This document shows positions 1 through 5,457 of a stretch of DNA of 5,457 nt, piece by piece. The stretch lies in the NCBI GenBank assembly GCA_021817625.1, contig JAKASY010000132.1:1-5457 (forward strand). Reading direction: 5' to 3'. Position numbers and translations under genes: made by a program. The notes below the pieces were generated by a model that was not told the origin of the DNA, did not search any database, and worked only from the letters and a program-made list of their open reading frames with translations. Numbering within the stretch: the stretch's first letter is position 1; each line of letters opens with the position of its first letter. The DNA comes from Bacillota bacterium (GTDB lineage Bacteria; Bacillota_E; JAJZYS01; JAILZS01).

Positions 1-1376
1 GCCCGGTAGCGGGCGAACCATCCGCAGAAGGCGCTGAGCTCGGCCCAGTCCGCGCTCGCAAGCGGGCCCGGCACGACCACCTCGCCGGCGCCCGTGACCC
101 GCGCCTCGCCCGCCAGATCGGCAAGCCCTGGCGGCGGCTTACCCTCCGCCCAGGCCCTGAGGGCAGGTGTGGCCCGTACCCACGGCAGACCTGCCCGGCG
201 CTCGGCGTCCGCGATCGCGAGTGCGCCCAGGCGATAGCCCGTGGCGACGAACAACGGCAGGTGGCCGCGGCGATCCTGGCAGAGGCTGTCCACGCCGACC
301 GTGAGCGGCATGTCGGCCAAGGCGAAGAGGTCCAGCCAGCGGTCGGGCGGCAGCGCGCCGAGCACCGCCGGCCGGACGAGGGCCAGTTTCGCGTCCTCGG
401 ACGGCAGGATGTCGACCCACGCCTCCACCAGGCTCGACCACTGCTCGGCGGCTCCCAGCTGGAGCCAGCGCTCGGCTGCGGGCGTAGCCTCGGCCACCCC
501 ACGACCTCTGTCCAGTCGCACGAGCGAGCGCATGGCGGCAAGCGCGAGCGGCAGGGCGACCGCTGCATCGTACTCGTACCAGGCACGGTGGCCACCGATG
601 AGCGCCGGGTGGTCGCGCGCCGTGACGAGGGGGCGCAGGCCGTCCTGGGCGCGCTTCGTCAGGCGTCCCTGCTTGGTCGTCGGCACGCCCAGGCGCAGGC
701 GCCCCAGCAGGCGAGCGACGTCGGCCACGACGGCCTGCGGCGACAGGGCCGTCGACTCCTGGGGGCCGGGGTCCCGACCGAGGGCGACGTGGTGCAGCAC
801 GGCGACGGGCAGGGCATCCAGCACCTCGGTCGGGACGACCAGGAGGTCGTGCGGCGGCTCGACGTGGCCGATGAGGGCCTGGTCGACCAGACGGGTGACG
901 GTCTCGGTCATGACGGCGTGCGACCACCGCCTGCGCACGAAGAAGGTGTGCTCGGCGAAGATGGTCCGCTGGCTCCCATGCCACGCCCAGGCGAGGGCGT
1001 AGAGAAGCTGGCGGGCGTCCTCGTCCAGCCGCCCCATGGCGGCGGCCACGTGCTCCGGGCGGGCAAGCAGTCCGGCGAGCGCGGGCGCGTCCGCGGCCGC
1101 GGACGGCTCGAGCCCGACCGAGCGCGCTAGGGCGACGCGCGCGGATGCCCCGAGACGCGTGACCGCCTGGATCAGGTCGAACCGCCGGCCGCCTTGGGGC
1201 TCGGCTCGCCCCGCCAGCTCCGCCCCCAGGTCGTCCAACTCCCCGGGCGCCTCCCCGGCGACCCCGGCCGCGTCCCGCTCCTGGTCGAGCCAGAGACGAA
1301 CCTGGGCGACGTCCATGTCGTCCAGGTCCCCGAGCTCATCGTCCTCGAATCGCCGCCGCGGCGGCAAGCCGTCCAC
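1..1376 (-). CDS. Helicase-associated (XPB N-terminal-domain-type) protein, partial, 3' end outside the window
   Basis: An uninterrupted minus-strand frame starts at GTG 1376 and runs off the left edge, giving 458 visible codons and no stop. The start is fixed by an in-frame TGA a few codons upstream and by a GAGG seven bases before GTG. The N-terminus is basic then acidic (RRRFEDDELGDLDD, residues 7-20). Next come an Ala/Leu-rich helical region (about 98-130), a VVPTEVL segment (180-186), and a winged-helix-like stretch with VPTTKQGRLTKRAQDGL (231-247). Trp-rich helical repeats follow (AAERWLQLG at 300-308, LPPDRWLDLF at 342-351). The last visible part (GEVVVPGPLASADWAELSAF, 431-450) resembles the entry into the XPB/Ssl2 N-terminal-like domain of helicase-associated proteins. 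That layout matches, from memory, the family of mycobacterial Rv0862c, the neighbour of ercc3. The diagnostic C-terminal domain is cut off, so the family call is an inference; the reading frame itself is secure. It is probably a non-catalytic partner of the helicase, since no ATPase motif is visible. Confidence 0.68.
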   Translation of the reverse strand, partial: MDGLPPRRRFEDDELGDLDDMDVAQVRLWLDQERDAAGVAGEAPGELDDLGAELAGRAEPQGGRRFDLIQAVTRLGASARVALARSVGLEPSAAADAPALAGLLARPEHVAAAMGRLDEDARQLLYALAWAWHGSQRTIFAEHTFFVRRRWSHAVMTETVTRLVDQALIGHVEPPHDLLVVPTEVLDALPVAVLHHVALGRDPGPQESTALSPQAVVADVARLLGRLRLGVPTTKQGRLTKRAQDGLRPLVTARDHPALIGGHRAWYEYDAAVALPLALAAMRSLVRLDRGRGVAEATPAAERWLQLGAAEQWSSLVEAWVDILPSEDAKLALVRPAVLGALPPDRWLDLFALADMPLTVGVDSLCQDRRGHLPLFVATGYRLGALAIADAERRAGLPWVRATPALRAWAEGKPPPGLADLAGEARVTGAGEVVVPGPLASADWAELSAFCGWFARYR

Positions 1377-1383
1377 CCCCTGG

Positions 1384-1387
1384 CCTC
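1384..1387 (-). promoter_or_regulatory. Ribosome binding site deciding the GTG start at 1376
   Basis: On the minus strand GAGG lies seven bases before GTG 1376. This supports the GTG as the start of the left-edge gene, because no ATG precedes it in frame after the in-frame TGA. Confidence 0.5.
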
Positions 1388-1403
1388 ACCCGGCCGGGCC
1401 GCG

Positions 1404-2072
1404 TCAGATGCGCCCGAGCTCGAAGAACGATTCGCGCGGGCCGTCCTCGCCCAGGTGGCGAAGGATGCCCGCCAGGAGCCGGCCTGGATCGTCCCCGCCG
1501 TCGAGCGGGAACCAGCCGCCGTCACCGGAGAAGTGCCGCCGCTCCAGGACAAACCCGCGTTCCACGTCGTCGACGAGGCACAGGCGGGCGATCTCGGCGT
1601 AGCGCAGCGGCGAGGTCTCTCGCGCCCTGGCGATGATCGCTGCCTCCAGGGCACCGAGCGGCTCGAGGGCGGCGCCCGCCCCTCCGCCCGCGCGCCACCC
1701 GGCGAACGGCCGAATCGGGTGGTAGATGACGATGTTGGCACGCTCGGCCTCCGCCTGGTAGCCACGCGTCGGCCCATGTCCGGCGAGGACGTTGCGAACA
1801 GCCTCGAGCTCCTCGAGGCGGATGGGCGATGGCCGGGCACGCCGGACGCTCACCTGGCGGTTTACGCTCTCCGCGAACGCCCAGCCGTCCGGCATCGTCG
1901 CAACCGCCTCGCCAACAGTGTTCTTGGCCGCCACGTAGCGAGGGCCTCGCGCCGTCGGAACCCGGCGCAGCTCGTAAGTTTCGCCCAGCCGGTTCGTGTA
2001 CGTGTCGCCGCTACCCGGCCCGCCCGTCGCCTCCGCCGTCGCTCGGCCCGTCCTTCTCGGTGCCATCCGCAC
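1404..2072 (-). CDS. Conserved protein of unknown function, between the XPB helicase and the helicase-associated protein
   Basis: This is a 222-residue soluble protein with no signal peptide or membrane segment. The first 22 or so residues are a basic then Gly/Ala-rich leader that looks disordered. A beta-rich N-terminal module follows: TYTNRLGETYELRR (24-37), RGPRYVAAKN (42-51), MPDGWAFAESVNRQVSVRR (60-78). Then come a strand ANIVIYHP (112-119) and a Gly/Ala linker (about 127-137). The C-terminal module includes LRYAEIARLCLVDDVERGFV (156-175), LERRHFSGDGGWFPLDGG (176-193) and the ending RHLGEDGPRESFFEL (205-219). The pattern (TNR.G..Y.L, GKPRY-like turn, P.G(W/Y)...E..N.QV..R, VIY.P, and a C-terminal LVD...R.F..ERW.F.G...W.PL...HLG.ESF..L) matches a family of hypothetical proteins I know from several bacterial phyla, with no assigned function. 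It begins 41 bases after xpb and ends 27 bases before the next gene, so it is probably co-transcribed. GTG 2072 and ATG 2066 are both possible starts: AGGGAG lies about 10 bases before GTG, while a G-run lies 7 bases before ATG. Confidence 0.85.
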   Translation of the reverse strand: MRMAPRRTGRATAEATGGPGSGDTYTNRLGETYELRRVPTARGPRYVAAKNTVGEAVATMPDGWAFAESVNRQVSVRRARPSPIRLEELEAVRNVLAGHGPTRGYQAEAERANIVIYHPIRPFAGWRAGGGAGAALEPLGALEAAIIARARETSPLRYAEIARLCLVDDVERGFVLERRHFSGDGGWFPLDGGDDPGRLLAGILRHLGEDGPRESFFELGRI

Positions 2073-2113
2073 GCCCCCCGGTCTCCCTCGAAGATGCTGG
2101 TGGCGCGCTCGCG

Positions 2114-3886
2114 CTACGTAGCGCCGCCGCCCGGGCGCACACGCTGGAACGGCACGACGTTTGAGTCGGCGGCGCGCTCTACCCCGGGTACGGCCGCTTC
2201 CGCTTGCGCAGCCGCCGACGCCTCGGCCACCCGGATCGTGTAGTGGTAGCCCTGCTCCACAAGAAACAGCTGGCGCCTCTGCGCGTACTCCTGCTCGACC
2301 GTGTCCCGGCTGACCAGGGCGTAGAAGCGCGCCTGCCGCCCGTCGGCCTTGGGCCGCAGGATGCGCCCGAGGCGCTGGGCCTCCTCCTGGCGCGAGCCGA
2401 ACAGGCCGCTCACCTCGATCGCCACCGACGCCTCCGGCAGGTCGATCGCGAAGTTTCCCACCCGCGACACCACGAGCAGACGAACGTCGCCCTGCCGGAA
2501 GGCGCCGAACAGCCGGTCGCGCTCGCGCTGCGGCGTCTTGCCGCTGACGAGGGGGGCACCCAGGCGGGCGGCCAGGCGCTCCAGCTGGTCGACGTACTGG
2601 CCGATCACGAGCGTCGGCTCGGCGTCGTGGCTCGCCACGAGCTGCGCCGCGAGCTCTTCCTTCAGGGGGTTCTCGGCGGCCAGCCGCGCCTGCTCGCGGG
2701 CGCCAAGCAGGGCGTACGCGTGCCTCAGCTCCGGTGGCAGCTCGAGACGGAGCTCAAGACACTCGGCACTGGCGATCCAGCCCTTGTGCTCGAGCTCCCG
2801 CCACGGTACGTCGTAGCGCTTCGGCCCGATCAGGGCGAATACGTCGTCCTCTCGTTGGTCCTCGCGCACCAGGGTGGCCGTGAGCCCCAGGCGCCGCCGC
2901 GCCTGGATGTCGGCCGCCATGCGGAACACGGGCGCCGGCAGGAGATGGACCTCGTCATAGATGACGAGCCCCCAGTCGCGCTCACCCATCAGTCGCATGT
3001 GCGTCATCTCGCCGTCCTTGCCGGCCCGGCTGGTCAGGATCTGGTAGGTGGCGACGGTGACGGGGAGGATCTCCTTGCGCTGGCCCGTGTACTCGCCCAC
3101 GTCGTCGGCCGTGAGGCTTGTGCGCCGCAGGAGCTCGGTGATCCACTGGCGGGCGGCGGTGGTGCTCGAGCAGAGGATGAGGGTCTGGGCCCGCACCCGC
3201 TCCATCACGGCGAGGCCGACCAGGGTCTTGCCCGCTCCGCACGGCAGGCAGATCACGCCGCTGCCGCCCACGCTTTGGCCGCCGGCCCAGAAGGCGTCGC
3301 GGGCGTCCAGCTGGTAGTCGCGGAGCGCGAACGCCTCGCCGTCGTCGCGCGTGTGCCCAAGCAGGGCAAGGTGGAGCGGGGCGCCGTGCACGTAGCCCGC
3401 GAGGTCCTCAACCGGTTGGCCGGCCTTGATCAGCGCCTGCTTGATGAGGCCGCGCGACGTGGTGTGGACGCGCAGGCGGCCTTCGCTATCGGCCCCGGCC
3501 ACGTACGGCGCCACCGCTCGGTGGCGGGCGACCTGGGCCAGGAGGTCCGGGTCGTCGGACGTGAGAAGGAGGCCGCCGCGCTGGTCGGCGACCAGCTTGA
3601 GGCGGCCGTAGCGTGCCATGTGGTCTGTGATCGAGAAGCGCACGTTGTCCGGCACCGGATAGCGGCTGAAGCGCTCGAGGGCCGCCAGCACGGCGTCCGA
3701 GGTGTGGCCGGCCGCCGCGGCGTTCCACAGGGAGAGCGGCGTGATGCGATACGTGTGGACGTGCTCCGGGCTCTTCACCATCTCGCTGAACGGCATGATC
3801 GCGTCCCGCGCCGCTGCGTACGCCTCGTGGTCCACCTCGAGGAGCATGGTCTGGTCGCCCTGCACGATGAGCGGTCGACCATCCAA
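2114..3886 (-). CDS. xpb: XPB/ERCC3-type DNA repair helicase (superfamily 2)
   Basis: This 590-residue ATP-dependent 3'-5' DNA helicase/translocase is closely similar along its length to mycobacterial XPB (Ercc3, Rv0861c) as I recall it. An N-terminal XPB/Ssl2 domain (about 1-170) contains PLIVQGDQTMLLEVDHE (5-21) and EHVHTYRITPLSLWNA (41-56). Helicase domain 1 has LRDYQ (188-192), Walker A PCGAGKT (215-221), Walker B box DEVH (311-314), GLTAT (334-338) and the XPB-specific RED motif (341-343). Helicase domain 2 has TLVIGQYVDQL (425-435), FAIDLPEAS (479-487) and arginine-finger motif VI QRLGRILRPK (504-513). All catalytic motifs look intact. The start is TTG 3886: AGGGAGGG lies eight bases upstream and the N-terminus DGRPLIVQ aligns with mycobacterial DGPLIVQ. 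The next ATG, at residue 14, would remove that conserved stretch, and an upstream ATG at 4087 would add an implausible Arg-rich extension. The role is probably DNA unwinding in repair, as first gene of the operon. The Ala-rich tail after residue 553 is longer than in the mycobacterial protein. Confidence 0.96.
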   Translation of the reverse strand: MDGRPLIVQGDQTMLLEVDHEAYAAARDAIMPFSEMVKSPEHVHTYRITPLSLWNAAAAGHTSDAVLAALERFSRYPVPDNVRFSITDHMARYGRLKLVADQRGGLLLTSDDPDLLAQVARHRAVAPYVAGADSEGRLRVHTTSRGLIKQALIKAGQPVEDLAGYVHGAPLHLALLGHTRDDGEAFALRDYQLDARDAFWAGGQSVGGSGVICLPCGAGKTLVGLAVMERVRAQTLILCSSTTAARQWITELLRRTSLTADDVGEYTGQRKEILPVTVATYQILTSRAGKDGEMTHMRLMGERDWGLVIYDEVHLLPAPVFRMAADIQARRRLGLTATLVREDQREDDVFALIGPKRYDVPWRELEHKGWIASAECLELRLELPPELRHAYALLGAREQARLAAENPLKEELAAQLVASHDAEPTLVIGQYVDQLERLAARLGAPLVSGKTPQRERDRLFGAFRQGDVRLLVVSRVGNFAIDLPEASVAIEVSGLFGSRQEEAQRLGRILRPKADGRQARFYALVSRDTVEQEYAQRRQLFLVEQGYHYTIRVAEASAAAQAEAAVPGVERAADSNVVPFQRVRPGGGAT

Positions 3887-3894
3887 GGCGCCGT

Positions 3895-3902
3895 CCCTCC
3901 CT
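3895..3902 (-). promoter_or_regulatory. Strong ribosome binding site of xpb, deciding a TTG start
   Basis: On the minus strand AGGGAGGG lies eight bases before TTG 3886. Sequence and spacing are near optimal, and no ATG or GTG in frame is similarly placed, so this site decides the unusual TTG start. Confidence 0.75.
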
Positions 3903-3916
3903 GCATGCCGCGCGCA

Positions 3917-3929
3917 CAAGGCAGCCTTG
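3917..3929. repeat. 13-base palindrome in the xpb leader
   Basis: CAAGGC-A-GCCTTG on the plus strand is a perfect 6-base inverted repeat around one central base. It lies between the proposed promoter and the ribosome binding site of xpb, where a repressor operator would sit. A one-base loop makes an RNA hairpin unlikely, so a dimeric protein site is the more natural reading. In GC-rich DNA a short palindrome can arise by chance. Confidence 0.35.
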
Positions 3930-3959
3930 CCTCCGGCCGCGGCGCGGCGAGATACAGGC

Positions 3960-3968
3960 AGTGTAGCA
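3960..3968 (-). promoter_or_regulatory. Candidate extended -10 promoter of the xpb operon
   Basis: The minus strand reads TGC TACACT, an extended -10 element (TGn followed by TAnnnT). It predicts a transcript start near 3953 and a leader of roughly 65 bases before TTG 3886. No good -35 hexamer is found 16-18 bases upstream, which is tolerable for an extended -10 promoter. AT-containing hexamers are rare in this region, which makes the match more noticeable, but it remains a prediction. Confidence 0.4.
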
Positions 3969-4188
3969 CGCGGCCGCGCCGGTTCGGGCGAGCCTTCGCG
4001 ACGCCGCACACGGCCCCGAGGGTGCCCGCGCCCAGGCGGACCCTCGCCGCGCCGCGCGTACCGTGTGCGCCGCAGCGGCGGCTGCATGGGTGGGTGAGCC
4101 CGTCGCGCCCGCCCGGGAGTCAGCGCGGATGTCGAGAGACGTTCGCCGCTTGGCGCAACCGCTCAAGCGCTGGCATCGGGCCAACCGG

Positions 4189-4233
4189 AGTCGTGCACCG
4201 ACGTACAGGAGTGGCCAAGTCGTGCCCCGAACG
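4189..4233. repeat. Spaced direct repeat upstream of pepC
   Basis: AGTCGTGCACCGA at 4189-4201 recurs as AGTCGTGCCCCGA at 4218-4230, with 12 of 13 bases identical and a start-to-start distance of 29 bases. After a one-base slip the match goes on with ACG. The near-integral three-turn spacing would put both copies on the same DNA face, as for tandem regulator sites. No regulator can be named. Confidence 0.4.
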
Positions 4234-4252
4234 CTCCAGCGCAACGGCAAAC

Positions 4253-4274
4253 CGGTGCCCCCTGCCGGGCACCG
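4253..4274 (+). other. GC-rich stem-loop upstream of pepC
   Basis: CGGTGCCC (4253-4260) and GGGCACCG (4267-4274) form a perfect eight-pair stem around the six-base loop CCTGCC. It ends 36 bases before the pepC ATG. No T-run follows, so it is not a classical intrinsic terminator; it could be a leader structure of the pepC mRNA or a protein-binding site. Confidence 0.5.
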
Positions 4275-4292
4275 CCCGCGAGACTAAGGGGC

Positions 4293-4298
4293 AGGAGG
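4293..4298 (+). promoter_or_regulatory. Ribosome binding site of pepC
   Basis: AGGAGG lies 12 bases before ATG 4311. The core is ideal and the spacing slightly long. It supports ATG 4311, where homology to PepC proteins also begins. Confidence 0.65.
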
Positions 4299-4310
4299 GA
4301 CGGGGCCATC

Positions 4311-5457
4311 ATGAGCATCGAACTGCAGGGGCCGTCGGCGATCACGGGTGAGCTGCTGGCGGCATGCCGCGACAGCTTGGAGGCTACGGCCGAGCGCCGT
4401 GCGTTGGCGAGCGCCGTGCAGAAGAACGGCCTGGACGCCGTGGCCGTCGACCAGGCGCGGCTCAATGCCATGCAGCACACGTTCTCGCATCTGGTGAAGG
4501 GCGGGCCGATCACGAACCAGAAGCAGAGCGGGCGCTGCTGGATGTTCGCCGGACTGAACGCCCTGCGCGTGCCGGTGATGGAGCGCCTCGACCTGGAGAC
4601 GTTCGAGCTCAGCCAGGCGCACCTGATGTTCTGGGACAAGATGGAGAAGGCGAACTACTTCCTCGAGAGCATCCTGGAGACCCTTGACGAGCCGCTCAAC
4701 GGCCGGTTGGCCACGTGGCTGCTCGACCATCCGCTCCAGGACGGCGGCCAGTGGGACATGTTCGTCAACCTGGTCACGAAGTACGGCGTCGTTCCCAAGT
4801 GGGTCATGCCGGAGACGTTCCAGTCGAGCCAGTCGCGACGCATGAACCAGGTCCTCACCGCCAAGCTGCGCGAGAGCGCCGCCGGCCTGCGCGACCTCTA
4901 CGCAGGGGGAGCCGGACCGGCCGCCCTGCACGACGAGAAGGAGCAGGTGCTCCGCCAGCTGTACGGTGCCCTGGTCACTTTCCTGGGGGAGCCCCCGGCT
5001 CGCTTCGACTTCGAGTGTCGCGGCAAGGATGGGACGTTTCACCGCGAGGCCGGCATCACGCCGCAGGAGTTCTACCGGAAGTACGTCGACAAGGACCTCA
5101 GCGAGTACGTGAGCCTGATCAACGCCCCGACGGCCGACAAGCCGTACGGGCGGACGTTCACGGTCCGCTACCTCGGCAACGTGAAGGGCGGCCGCGACGT
5201 GCTGTACCTGAACGTGCCGCCCGACGCCCTGCGCGACGCGGCGCTCGCCCAGCTCCTCGCCGGCGAGGTGGTGTGGTTCGGCTGCGACGTCGGCAAGATG
5301 CAGGACCGCGACGCCGGCGTGATGGCCGAGGACCTCTACAGTTACGGGCCGGTGCTTGGCATGCCCCTCGGCATGACCAAGGCCCAGCGCCTCGACTACG
5401 GCGAGAGCCGGATGACCCACGCCATGGTGTTCACCGGCGTGAACCTCGTGGACGGGC
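4311..5457 (+). CDS. pepC: Aminopeptidase C (bleomycin hydrolase family, peptidase C1B), partial, 3' end outside the window
   Basis: This is a cytoplasmic papain-fold cysteine aminopeptidase that trims N-terminal residues from peptides; family members form hexameric barrels and can inactivate bleomycin. The 382 visible residues begin with the family's typical N-terminal helix region (ITGELLAACRDS at 11-22, AVQKNGLDAV at 35-44). The active-site block ITNQKQSGRCWMFAGLNALR (67-86) follows, with oxyanion-hole Gln70 and nucleophile Cys76. Further family signatures are EKANYFLESILE (112-123), DGGQWDMFVNLVTKYGVVPK (144-163), VWFGCDVGK (321-329) and the catalytic-His segment MTHAMVFTGV (368-377) with His370. 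The family is about 440-450 residues long, so some 60 residues, including the catalytic Asn region, are missing at the window edge. There is no signal peptide. The start is ATG 4311 with AGGAGG upstream. It is transcribed away from the helicase operon, so a functional link is not implied. Confidence 0.96.
   Translation, partial: MSIELQGPSAITGELLAACRDSLEATAERRALASAVQKNGLDAVAVDQARLNAMQHTFSHLVKGGPITNQKQSGRCWMFAGLNALRVPVMERLDLETFELSQAHLMFWDKMEKANYFLESILETLDEPLNGRLATWLLDHPLQDGGQWDMFVNLVTKYGVVPKWVMPETFQSSQSRRMNQVLTAKLRESAAGLRDLYAGGAGPAALHDEKEQVLRQLYGALVTFLGEPPARFDFECRGKDGTFHREAGITPQEFYRKYVDKDLSEYVSLINAPTADKPYGRTFTVRYLGNVKGGRDVLYLNVPPDALRDAALAQLLAGEVVWFGCDVGKMQDRDAGVMAEDLYSYGPVLGMPLGMTKAQRLDYGESRMTHAMVFTGVNLVDG

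Larger units (their letters stand above)
3887..4310. other. Divergent intergenic control region between xpb and pepC
   Basis: This is a 424-base gap between the start codons of two divergent genes. I see no tRNA, no known RNA family and no small gene with a credible start and composition. It contains the xpb ribosome binding site, a candidate promoter and a palindrome on the xpb side. On the pepC side it has a spaced direct repeat (4189-4233), a GC hairpin (4253-4274) and the pepC ribosome binding site. The stretch 3970-4180 is mostly GC-rich sequence with short inverted repeats such as GCAGC-GGCG-GCTGC at 4072-4085. I found no convincing -10/-35 pair for pepC. Confidence 0.7.

Noticed and set aside
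139..984. Minus-strand open frame of 281 codons rich in Arg, Pro and Ala
   Set aside because: It lies in an alternate frame of the same strand as the real left-edge gene. Its composition, dominated by Arg, Pro, Gly and Ala, is an artefact of GC-rich codons.
241..1130. Two plus-strand open frames of 253 and 289 codons over the left third
   Set aside because: The minus-strand frame from 1376 to the left edge is continuous and has protein-like composition, while these are Arg/Ser- or Gly/Arg-rich shadows.
4189..4274. Possible tRNA or riboswitch in the pepC upstream region
   Set aside because: I found no TTCRA-type T-arm, no acceptor stem pairing and no known riboswitch core; only the simple hairpin is supported.
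4063..4287. Possible 74-codon small gene just upstream of pepC
   Set aside because: It is Arg/Ala-rich with no ribosome binding site, and its frame crosses the direct repeat and the hairpin. Nothing suggests a real leader peptide.
4253..4290. Intrinsic terminator upstream of pepC
   Set aside because: The stem is strong but followed by CCCGCGAGACTAAGG with no T-run, and no upstream plus-strand gene needs termination there.
2204..4351. Long plus-strand open frame (715 codons) antisense to the helicase gene
   Set aside because: It is the complement shadow of xpb in GC-rich DNA: it shows no recognisable motif, its composition is odd (His/Arg/Gly/Leu-rich), and it crosses the intergenic region and overlaps the start of pepC.
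4284..5420. Long minus-strand open frame (378 codons) opposite pepC
   Set aside because: It is low-complexity, rich in Val, Leu, His and Glu, and lies opposite a gene with an intact catalytic motif set. It is a typical shadow frame.

Overview
The window is a very GC-rich (roughly 70%) bacterial segment, almost fully coding, with strong G/C preference at third codon positions. It holds two oppositely oriented units: a leftward (minus-strand) three-gene cluster built around an XPB-type DNA helicase, and a rightward (plus-strand) aminopeptidase C gene that runs off the right edge. Bacterial XPB helicases of this type are best known from Actinomycetota, Chloroflexota and some other lineages. A high-GC member of one of those phyla fits, but the sequence alone does not settle the taxonomy.

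Layout, read in the direction of transcription on the minus strand. The xpb/ercc3-like gene starts at a TTG at 3886, supported by a strong Shine-Dalgarno sequence and by the conserved N-terminus, and ends at 2114. After 41 bases comes a roughly 220-residue protein (2072-1404). It resembles a family of uncharacterised proteins that I recognise by sequence pattern but to which no function is assigned. After a further 27 bases comes a third gene (GTG at 1376, running off the left edge with 458 codons visible). It looks like the helicase-associated protein family whose C-terminus carries an XPB/Ssl2 N-terminal-like domain; mycobacteria have such a gene beside ercc3. No terminator is visible between these genes, so they probably form one operon for DNA repair or transcription-coupled DNA processing.

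On the plus strand, pepC (4311 to beyond 5457) encodes a cytoplasmic papain-fold cysteine aminopeptidase of the bleomycin hydrolase family. Its catalytic Gln, Cys and His are visible; the Asn region and the C-terminus lie outside the window.

The 424-base gap 3887-4310 between the two units is a divergent control region with no convincing gene. It holds a plausible extended -10 promoter for the helicase operon, a 13-base palindrome in that operon's leader, a spaced direct repeat, and a strong GC hairpin just upstream of pepC.

The most interesting element is the conserved small protein placed between the helicase and the helicase-associated protein. It is a candidate accessory factor of bacterial XPB. 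I found no mobile element, CRISPR array, tRNA or rRNA.
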